The notes beneath the pieces were generated by a model, which ran no database searches, was not told the DNA's origin, and worked only from the letters and a program-made list of their open reading frames with translations. From Verrucomicrobiota bacterium (GTDB lineage Bacteria > Verrucomicrobiota > Verrucomicrobiia > Chthoniobacterales > UBA10450): a DNA stretch of 5,451 nt. The DNA lies in NCBI GenBank assembly GCA_003217835.1, contig QHMQ01000067.1, forward strand, positions 1-5,451, in the 5' to 3' direction. How positions within the stretch are numbered: the first letter of the stretch is position 1; every line of letters starts with the position of its first letter. Of the stretch, positions 1 to 4,307 are shown one piece after another. The translations under genes and the position numbers were made by a program.

Positions 1-16
1 CCTAACGAAATCATGA
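1..16 (+). CDS. Possible last codons of the upstream gene (expected rplP, L16), partial
   Basis: In the frame starting at base 2 the sequence reads Leu-Thr-Lys-Ser and then TGA at 14-16, overlapping the rpmC ATG at 13 as ATGA. In this type of operon the gene before rpmC is rplP, and a short overlap would fit the tight packing. A second possibility is that the upstream gene ends at the TAA at 3-5, leaving 7 nt before rpmC. Four residues cannot identify a protein, so the assignment rests on gene order alone. Confidence 0.3.
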
Positions 17-213
17 AAATGAAAGAAATTATCGAGCTGAGCACAGACGAGTTGCTAACCAAGAGGCGCGACTTTCGCCAGGAGAGTCTGCACCTGCGTT
101 TGCAACAGCAGAGCGGTCAGCTCGAGCAACCAAGCCGGCTGCGCCTGCTGCGGCGCGACGTAGCGCGAATTGAAACTGTGCTCTCGAAACGCGCGACGGA
201 AACGAAAAAGTAA
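13..213 (+). CDS. rpmC: 50S ribosomal protein L29
   Basis: L29 is a small two-helix protein of the large subunit beside the polypeptide exit tunnel, where it helps form the docking site for factors such as SRP and trigger factor. The 66-residue product has the family's usual length. Its N-terminus MKMKEIIELS matches the MKAKELRE-type start, which favours the ATG at 13 over the one at 19 even though the frame is open to the window edge. The second helix carries the signature at residues 40-56 (PSRLRLLRRDVARIETV), and SGQL at 34-37 is also typical. It is a charged, coiled-coil-like protein throughout. No Shine-Dalgarno is seen before the start. rpsQ follows after 5 nt. Identification is by family resemblance and gene order, and both agree. 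Confidence 0.96.
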   Translation: MKMKEIIELSTDELLTKRRDFRQESLHLRLQQQSGQLEQPSRLRLLRRDVARIETVLSKRATETKK

Positions 214-218
214 ATTTT

Positions 219-521
219 ATGGCCGAACAAAATCAACGATCGATTGCTCAACCGCCGCCGCTGCCTGCCTCCGTGACTCGCAGTTCGCGGAAGACCCGCA
301 CCGGCGAAGTGATCTCGAGCACCATGAACAAAACCATTGTAGTGAGGACGGTCACGCGCGTGCCACATCCGAAGTTCGGGAAAATCGTCAACCAGATGAA
401 AAAGTTCTATGCGCATGACGAGGAGAACAAAGCAAAAGCGGGCGACACGGTCCGTATTATGGAAACACGGCCGTTGAGCAAACTAAAGCGCTGGCGATTG
501 GTGGAAGTCGTCCAAAAATAG
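219..521 (+). CDS. rpsQ: 30S ribosomal protein S17
   Basis: S17 is a primary 16S rRNA-binding protein of the small subunit body with an OB-fold. The core runs from about residue 24 to 100 and contains the expected stretches: KTRTGEVISSTMNKTIVV (25-42), HPKFGKIV (50-57), HDEEN (66-70), GDTVRIMETRPLSKLKRW (75-92) and a final LVEVVQK. Aligned by eye to the E. coli protein, this one has about 19 extra N-terminal residues, polar and then proline-rich (QPPPLP at 11-16). The ATG at 219 was chosen because it lies 5 nt after the rpmC stop. A GTG at 273 (residue 19) would give an 82-residue protein of ordinary length, so the start is not certain. Neither start has a Shine-Dalgarno. A 35-nt gap, the longest in the window, separates it from rplN. 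Confidence 0.95.
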   Translation: MAEQNQRSIAQPPPLPASVTRSSRKTRTGEVISSTMNKTIVVRTVTRVPHPKFGKIVNQMKKFYAHDEENKAKAGDTVRIMETRPLSKLKRWRLVEVVQK

Positions 522-556
522 CTTCGGAACTGATTCGCGAATAAATTGTCGATCTT

Positions 557-925
557 ATGGTGCAAATTCGATCCAGACTTGATGTTGCAGACAATAGCGG
601 CGCCCGCATGGCGACGATGATCGGCGTCATTGGGAAAGGCGCTGCTCAGTTTGCCGGAATCGGCGATGTGATCACGGCAAATGTCAAAGAAGCGAGCGCG
701 ACCGGGACAGTAAAGAAGGGCGAAGTGGTGCGGGCTGTTCTCGTTCGCACGAAACAGCCGATCCGGCGCGAGGATGGCTCTCTTCTGCGCTTCGATAACA
801 ATGCAATCGTGATTATCGACAAAGATTTGAATCCGCGCGGCACGCGCATTTTTGGACCGGTGGCGCGCGAATTGCGCGAGCGCAATTTCATGAAAATTGT
901 CTCGCTTGCTCCGGAGGTTTTATGA
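557..925 (+). CDS. rplN: 50S ribosomal protein L14
   Basis: L14 is a beta-barrel protein of the large subunit at the subunit interface, next to L19, forming intersubunit bridges with 16S rRNA. The 122 residues match the family's near-constant length. The N-terminal MVQIRSRLDVADNSGAR carries the conserved ADNSGAR (11-17). The central signature spans about residues 60-86, AVLVRTKQ followed by EDGSLLRFDNNAIVII, and the C-terminal half has the near-invariant GTRIFGPVARELRE (95-108). Nothing looks truncated or unusual. The start has no Shine-Dalgarno (TCGATCTT precedes it). The gene ends TTTTATGA, where the rplX ATG overlaps the rplN TGA by 4 nt, so the two are probably translationally coupled. 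The last codons also contain the rplX ribosome binding site and, just before it, an 8-bp inverted repeat. Confidence 0.98.
   Translation: MVQIRSRLDVADNSGARMATMIGVIGKGAAQFAGIGDVITANVKEASATGTVKKGEVVRAVLVRTKQPIRREDGSLLRFDNNAIVIIDKDLNPRGTRIFGPVARELRERNFMKIVSLAPEVL
870..887 (+). repeat. Perfect 8-bp inverted repeat near the 3' end of rplN
   Basis: AATTGCGC (870-877) is followed by GA and its exact reverse complement GCGCAATT (880-887). As RNA it could form a 7-bp stem with a CGAG loop, ending 25 nt before the Shine-Dalgarno of rplX. It lies over codons for the conserved ELRERNF of L14, so part of it is forced by the protein. Any regulatory role is untested. Confidence 0.5.
913..917 (+). promoter_or_regulatory. 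Shine-Dalgarno site of rplX (GGAGG)
   Basis: GGAGG stands 4 nt before the rplX ATG at 922, inside the last codons of rplN. It is the clearest Shine-Dalgarno in the window and fixes the rplX start. Most other genes here have none. Confidence 0.8.
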
Positions 926-1221
926 ACCGGATCAAGTGTCACGTAAGGAAGGGCGACCAAGTCGAGGTGATCTCGGGAAATTTCCGAGGTTCCTCGGGGA
1001 AAATCCTCGCAGTGCTTCCACAGAAGCAGCGCGTGTTGGTGGAAGGGGTGCGTATTATTAAGAAACACCTCCGCAAATCGCAGGACAACCCAAGTGGCAA
1101 GATCGCGGAACGCGAAGGTCCGATTCACATTTCCAACGTCAAATTGATCGAGCGTGATGGGAAACCGGTGAAAGGCGAGAAACCGAAACCGAAAGCGAAA
1201 AAAGAGACAAAGAAAAGCTAG
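922..1221 (+). CDS. rplX: 50S ribosomal protein L24, with a lysine-rich C-terminus
   Basis: L24 is an assembly-initiating protein that binds the 5' region of 23S rRNA and lines the tunnel exit. The N-terminal KOW domain is present (VRKGDQVEVISGNFRGSSGKI, about 8-28), followed by RVLVEGVRIIKKHLRK (37-52) and the conserved GPIHISNVKLIE (66-77). After that, the usual segment of the RVGFR...DGKKVRF type, present in E. coli L24, is absent. In its place is a short hydrophilic tail (81-99) rich in Lys and Pro. Total length, 99 residues, is still close to normal. The start is supported by GGAGG 4 nt upstream and the ATGA overlap with rplN. rplE begins 12 nt after the stop. The tail may be normal for this lineage. 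It does not look like a frameshift, since no better continuation is seen, but I did not examine every frame. Confidence 0.96.
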   Translation: MNRIKCHVRKGDQVEVISGNFRGSSGKILAVLPQKQRVLVEGVRIIKKHLRKSQDNPSGKIAEREGPIHISNVKLIERDGKPVKGEKPKPKAKKETKKS

Positions 1222-1233
1222 CCCATTCAGAAG

Positions 1234-1809
1234 ATGGAAAACGAATTTTATCGCGATTATAAGGAGCGAGTCATGCCGGCGCTGCAAAAGCAGCACCGCT
1301 ATGAAAACGTTCACCAGGTCCCGAAGGTCGAGAAAGTGGTAATTAACACTTCCGTTGGCTCGCAATCGGACGTGAAACAGGCGCTGGAGGAGGCAAAGGC
1401 GGAACTAGCCTTGATCACGGGGCAACGCCCGGTGGAGACCCTTGCCAAGAAGAGCATTTCAAATTTCAAGCTGCGAAAATCGCAGGCGATCGGCGCCAAA
1501 GTAACGTTGCGCGGCGAGCGCATGTATGAATTTCTCGAGCGCTTCATTAAGGCAGCGCTCCCGCGTATTCGCGATTTTCGCGGCGTATCGCCGCGCTGTT
1601 TTGACAATCAGGGCAACTACACCCTCGGGATTTCCGATCAATCGATTTTTCCTGAAGTCGAGCTCTATAAAATCAAGCGCAACATCGGATTTGATGTTAC
1701 TATCGTCACCACGGCACGAACGGATGAGGAAGCCAAATCGCTCTTGAGCGAAATGGGAATGCCGTTCAGCGACCGGGCAAGGAAGCCCGCCGCGCAACCG
1801 ACTCCCTGA
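1234..1809 (+). CDS. rplE: 50S ribosomal protein L5
   Basis: L5 binds 5S rRNA with L18 and carries it to the central protuberance, where it also contacts P-site tRNA and S13. The 191-residue product shows VPKVEKVVINTSVG (29-42), the signature LALITGQRPVETLAKKS (58-74), LRKSQAIGAKVTLRG (80-94), IRDFRGVSP (112-120) and the C-terminal YKIKRNIGFDVTIVTTA (145-161) followed by TDEEAKSLLSEMGMPF (163-178). The last 13 residues, ending AAQPTP, extend slightly beyond the usual end. The ATG at 1234 has only a weak purine run (AGAAG) directly before it. In E. coli, S8 represses the spc operon by binding mRNA around the rplE start. A hairpin 43 nt inside this gene is noted separately. Only 4 nt separate the stop from rpsH, so the usual rpsN is not here. 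Confidence 0.98.
   Translation: MENEFYRDYKERVMPALQKQHRYENVHQVPKVEKVVINTSVGSQSDVKQALEEAKAELALITGQRPVETLAKKSISNFKLRKSQAIGAKVTLRGERMYEFLERFIKAALPRIRDFRGVSPRCFDNQGNYTLGISDQSIFPEVELYKIKRNIGFDVTIVTTARTDEEAKSLLSEMGMPFSDRARKPAAQPTP
1277..1298 (+). repeat. GC-rich hairpin early in rplE
   Basis: GCTGC (1281-1285) and GCAGC (1290-1294) pair around an AAAA loop. After one C-A mismatch, three more pairs (CGG 1277-1279 with CCG 1296-1298) extend the stem. It covers codons for PALQKQHR of L5. It lies near where E. coli S8 binds its own operon mRNA, but I do not recognise the S8-site internal loop, so function is open. Confidence 0.4.
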
Positions 1810-1813
1810 TTTG

Positions 1814-2212
1814 ATGAGCCCTGTTACCGATCCCATTGCCGATTTTCTAGCGCGTGTCCGCAACGGCACGCGTGCGCAGAAGACCGAATTGTTCATTCCC
1901 TACTCGAAGATGAAAGCGGAAATTGCCCGGATCTTGAAGGACGAAGGCTACATCTCGGACTATTCGATCGACACGAGCGCCGCGCATCCGCGAATTAAGA
2001 TCACGAACAAACTGGCAAACCGCTTAAGTGCGATCACAGGCCTGCGACGGGTGAGCCGGCCGGGACTGCGCCGGTACGTCGGCGCGGATGAAGTCCCGCG
2101 AGTGCTCGGTGGCATGGGATTGGCGATTCTATCCACCTCGCGCGGTGTTTTATCGGGGCGCGAAGCCAAGAAGCAAAAAGTTGGCGGGGAGCTGCTGGCC
2201 TACGTTTGGTGA
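1814..2212 (+). CDS. rpsH: 30S ribosomal protein S8
   Basis: S8 is a primary 16S rRNA-binding protein (helix 21) of the central domain and, in enterobacteria, the translational repressor of the spc operon. The 132 residues have normal length. The N-terminus has TDPIADFLARVRNG (5-18) and IPYSKMKAEIARILKDEGYI (28-47). The C-terminal domain has ITGLRRVSRPGLRRY (74-88), DEVPRVLGGMGLAILSTSRG (92-111) and REAKKQKVGGELLAYVW (116-132), which is the expected end. The ATG at 1814 is preferred over an in-frame TTG one codon earlier. There is no Shine-Dalgarno; translation probably follows directly from rplE, whose stop is 4 nt away. The stop forms part of GGTGA 8 nt before rplF. Confidence 0.98.
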   Translation: MSPVTDPIADFLARVRNGTRAQKTELFIPYSKMKAEIARILKDEGYISDYSIDTSAAHPRIKITNKLANRLSAITGLRRVSRPGLRRYVGADEVPRVLGGMGLAILSTSRGVLSGREAKKQKVGGELLAYVW

Positions 2213-2220
2213 ATTATTTT

Positions 2221-2760
2221 ATGTCGCGAATCGGTAATAAAGCAGTCGAGATTCCAGAGAAGGTCAAGGTCAACATCGACAACGACGGAGCGGTTTCCGT
2301 AGAAGGACCAAAAGGAAAACTGAGCTGGAGACTGCCGCGCGACATCAAGGCAAGCGTGAAGGACAATCGCGTTTCATTGGCGCGCGAAGCAGAGACGCGA
2401 AGCGTGAAGGCATTACACGGACTTTCACGAAGTCTCGTGCACAACATGGTGCAGGGCGTTAGCGAAGGCTTTACCAAACAACTCGAGATCGAAGGAGTCG
2501 GTTTCAAGGCTGCCGTGCAAGGATCGACGCTCAATTTAAGTCTCGGGTTTTCCCACCCAGTTCCATTTTCGATCCCAAAGGAAATTAAAATTACCGTAGC
2601 AGACAGCACCAAGATCACGATCCAAGGCATTGACAAAAAATTAGTTGGCCAGGTAACGGCGGACATCCGCCGCTTCTATCCGCCGGAGCCGTACAAGGGC
2701 AAAGGCGTGCGTTACGCGGGCGAGCAGATTCGGCGCAAGGAAGGCAAAACAGTTCAGTAA
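2221..2760 (+). CDS. rplF: 50S ribosomal protein L6
   Basis: L6 binds 23S rRNA near the sarcin-ricin loop at the factor-binding face of the large subunit. It consists of two similar domains. The 179 residues agree with the family (177 in E. coli). The N-terminus MSRIGNKAVEIPEKVKV is diagnostic and selects the ATG at 2221 rather than an in-frame TTG at 2206 inside rpsH. VEGPKGKL (27-34) ends the first half's opening, EIEGVGFKA (89-97) marks the start of the second domain, and the C-terminal signature PEPYKGKGVRYAGEQIRRK (155-173) followed by EGKT is intact. A marginal GGTGA (2208-2212), including the rpsH stop, lies 8 nt before the start. rplR begins 2 nt after the stop. Confidence 0.98.
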   Translation: MSRIGNKAVEIPEKVKVNIDNDGAVSVEGPKGKLSWRLPRDIKASVKDNRVSLAREAETRSVKALHGLSRSLVHNMVQGVSEGFTKQLEIEGVGFKAAVQGSTLNLSLGFSHPVPFSIPKEIKITVADSTKITIQGIDKKLVGQVTADIRRFYPPEPYKGKGVRYAGEQIRRKEGKTVQ

Positions 2761-2762
2761 GT

Positions 2763-3125
2763 ATGACCACGACTCGTAAGCTTGCGCGTCAGCGCGTCCA
2801 TGAGCGGATCAGGAAGAAAGTTACCGGCACAGCGGAGCGGCCCCGCCTCGCCGTCCATTTTTCCGGCAAACACGTTTACGCGCAAGTTATCGACGATGAC
2901 GCTGGTTGCACACTAGCTGCTGCATCGACGACTGAGAGCTCCTTAGTTGGCACAGATAAATCCGCGGCCAACCGCGCCGCCGCGGAAAAGATCGGCAAAG
3001 TGATCGCGGAACGTCTGCTTAAGAAGAAACTCGATCGAGTTGTTTTTGATCGGGGCGGTTTTTTTTATCACGGGAAAGTGAAAGCTTTGGCGGATGCAGC
3101 GCGCGCGGGCGGTTTAAAATTTTAA
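2763..3125 (+). CDS. rplR: 50S ribosomal protein L18
   Basis: L18 binds 5S rRNA together with L5 and anchors it in the central protuberance. The 120-residue length is typical. A basic N-terminal segment (RKLARQRVHERIRKKVTGTA, 5-24) leads into ERPRLAVHFSGKHVYAQVID (25-44), the helix AANRAAAEKIGKVIAERLLK (68-87), and the C-terminal VVFDRGGFFYHGKVKALADA (93-112) ending ARAGGLKF, all as expected for the family. The ATG is 2 nt after the rplF stop with no Shine-Dalgarno, so it probably relies on coupling. Inside the gene are a 14-bp perfect palindrome and a run of eight T (3059-3066), read in frame as Gly-Phe-Phe-Tyr. rpsE starts 3 nt downstream. Confidence 0.97.
   Translation: MTTTRKLARQRVHERIRKKVTGTAERPRLAVHFSGKHVYAQVIDDDAGCTLAAASTTESSLVGTDKSAANRAAAEKIGKVIAERLLKKKLDRVVFDRGGFFYHGKVKALADAARAGGLKF
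3028..3047 (+). repeat. 14-bp perfect palindrome followed by a T run, inside rplR
   Basis: AACTCGATCGAGTT (3028-3041) is its own reverse complement. As RNA it gives a 5-bp stem with a GAUC loop, preceded by an A-rich stretch and followed by G and five T (3043-3047). An eight-T run comes 11 nt later (3059-3066). The shape recalls a weak intrinsic terminator, but the stem has only two G-C pairs and the whole stretch codes for conserved L18 residues. Confidence 0.4.
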
Positions 3126-3128
3126 TTC

Positions 3129-3692
3129 ATGGCTTATACACCTTCAGGCAGGCGACCCGACTCGCGCAACATCGATAGAACTCCGGCAGCGAAAGGCGAT
3201 ACGACCGAAAAGGTCGTTTTCATCAATCGCTGTGCGAAAGTGGTCAAAGGCGGGCGACGTTTTAGTTTCAGCGCGTTAATTGTGGCCGGGGACCACGATG
3301 GGAAGGTTGGCTGCGGATTTGGCAAGGCGAACGAAGTCTCGGAGGCGATTCGCAAAGCTTCTGAGGCAGCGCGGAAAGCGATGGAGAAAGTTTCGTTGCA
3401 TGAAAATACGATTCCACACGAGACGATCGGCCAGTACGGCGGTGGTCGTGTCCTGTTGCGACCCGCTTCGCCGGGCACAGGTGTGATTGCTGGGGGCGGA
3501 GTGCGCGCGGTGGTTGAAGCAGCTGGCATCCGCGATGTGCTCGCGAAATCGCTTGGCTCAAGCAATCACGCGAATGTGGTTAAGGCCACGATTGAAGCGC
3601 TCCGGGCATTGCGCCGTCGCGACGAAATTCTAAAAGTGCGCGGGATTCGGCCCGGCGACGGAAAGGTGAGCAATCATGATTCATCTTCATAA
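3129..3692 (+). CDS. rpsE: 30S ribosomal protein S5
   Basis: S5 sits at the mRNA entry side of the small subunit, contributes to decoding fidelity and helicase activity, and contacts S4 and S8. The 187 residues have three parts: a hydrophilic N-terminal segment (1-27), the double-stranded-RNA-binding-like N domain with NRCAKVVKGGRRFSFSAL (33-50) and DGKVGCGFGKANEVSEAIRK (57-76), and the C domain with GGGRVLLRPASPGTGVIAGG (104-123), VRAVVEAAGIRDVLAKSLGS (125-144) and the helix around VKATIEALRAL (151-161). The loop near 34-43 corresponds to the spectinomycin-related region in E. coli and looks ordinary. The start has no Shine-Dalgarno and is 3 nt after rplR. The end overlaps rplO by 17 nt, with no rpmD between. 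A hairpin with a T run lies at codons 25-31. Confidence 0.98.
   Translation: MAYTPSGRRPDSRNIDRTPAAKGDTTEKVVFINRCAKVVKGGRRFSFSALIVAGDHDGKVGCGFGKANEVSEAIRKASEAARKAMEKVSLHENTIPHETIGQYGGGRVLLRPASPGTGVIAGGGVRAVVEAAGIRDVLAKSLGSSNHANVVKATIEALRALRRRDEILKVRGIRPGDGKVSNHDSSS
3201..3220 (+). repeat. Inverted repeat with T run early in rpsE
   Basis: ACGACC (3201-3206), GAAAA, then GGTCGT (3212-3217), running into four T (3217-3220). The RNA could form a 6-bp stem with a five-base loop followed by U, like a small intrinsic terminator or pause site. It lies 73 nt inside rpsE, over codons TTEKVVF, so it may be chance. Confidence 0.4.
3664..3669 (+). promoter_or_regulatory. Shine-Dalgarno-like site of rplO (AGGTGA)
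   Basis: AGGTGA, complementary to the 16S rRNA 3' end in its usual form, stands 6 nt before the rplO ATG at 3676, inside the last codons of rpsE. It supports this start and hence the 17-nt overlap of the two genes. Confidence 0.7.
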
Positions 3693-4275
3693 CTTGCGGT
3701 CACGTCCCGGCTCGCGACATCGGGTCAAACGCCTTGGTTGTGGCGAGAGTTCAGGACACGGAAAGACGAGCGGTAAAGGTCATAAGGGACAAAAAGCGCG
3801 CTCCGGCGGGAGCATTCGGCTCGGGTTCGAAGGCGGGCAGATGCCGCTGATTCGGCGATTGCCAAAGCGCGGATTTAACAATGCTGCCTTTCACAAGCAG
3901 TATGCGATCGTGAATCTTGATGATCTCAATGAGTTCAAAGCTGGCACAGTCGTAAACGAGAAACTGCTGCGCGAATCGAAACTCGTGCGCGGCCATGTTG
4001 CGGGGATAAAGATCCTGGGCGACGGCGAATTAAAACACGGCCTGAAGGTCGAAATCGATAAAATCAGCGCGGTTGCTCGGGAAAAAATTGAGAAGGCAGG
4101 CGGAACAATCACATTGCGCGATGGCCGAGTGCAAAAGCAAACGGTCTCGCATGGAGTTCCTGATCTAGCGGAGCAGGAAGCGCTGCGCGAGGCGAACACG
4201 AAGAACGGATCGACAAAAAAAGCACCGGCTAAAGCGAAGTCGCGGGCGAAAAAGAAAAGATCGCGGAAGAGTTAG
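3676..4275 (+). CDS. rplO: 50S ribosomal protein L15, with a long basic C-terminal tail
   Basis: L15 is a late-assembly protein of the large subunit whose extended N-terminal part threads through 23S rRNA. The N-terminus (1-70) has MIHLHNLRSRPGS, RLGCGESSGHGKTSGKGHKG (19-38), QKARSGG and FEGGQMPLIRRLPKRGFNN (51-69), all diagnostic. The globular C domain runs to about AGGTITL (141-147), where E. coli L15 ends. About 52 further residues follow: a polar stretch and then a Lys/Arg/Ala tail with 12 basic residues among the last 24. Position 22 is Cys where many families have Arg (RLGRG); the same SSGHGKTS context is recalled from PVC bacteria. The ATG at 3676 is supported by AGGTGA 6 nt upstream, and the gene starts inside rpsE. 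The tail contains an in-frame A7 run. secY starts 32 nt later. Confidence 0.97.
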   Translation: MIHLHNLRSRPGSRHRVKRLGCGESSGHGKTSGKGHKGQKARSGGSIRLGFEGGQMPLIRRLPKRGFNNAAFHKQYAIVNLDDLNEFKAGTVVNEKLLRESKLVRGHVAGIKILGDGELKHGLKVEIDKISAVAREKIEKAGGTITLRDGRVQKQTVSHGVPDLAEQEALREANTKNGSTKKAPAKAKSRAKKKRSRKS

Positions 4276-4307
4276 CTGCGCGGCGGGGGATGCTCCACAT
4301 TTAGCGA

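Noticed and set aside
646..1365. A 239-codon open frame on the minus strand across rplN, rplX and the start of rplE
   Set aside because: It is antisense to three certain ribosomal genes, its translation resembles no family I know and has low-complexity stretches (FRFRFRF), and it crosses gene boundaries. It is a shadow of the + strand codon pattern.
2206..2220. Upstream TTG start for rplF giving five more residues
   Set aside because: It overlaps rpsH and adds residues before the diagnostic MSRIGNKAVEIP start of L6; the ATG at 2221 fits the family.
2214..2666. A 150-codon minus-strand open frame opposite rplF
   Set aside because: The plus strand encodes L6 with full family motifs across the same bases; no independent start signal or recognisable product.
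3134..3565. Minus-strand open frames opposite rpsE (143 and 97 codons)
   Set aside because: Both are antisense to a clear S5 gene and look like composition shadows.
4290..4304. Four-codon mini-frame (MLHI, stop TAG) between rplO and secY, after a GGGGG run
   Set aside because: The G run directly abuts the ATG, so spacing is wrong for initiation, and such short frames are common by chance. Its stop does help fix the secY start at 4308.
4276..4307. Terminator between rplO and secY
   Set aside because: The 32-nt gap has only a 3-bp GGA/TCC stem and no T run, so continued transcription into secY is more likely.
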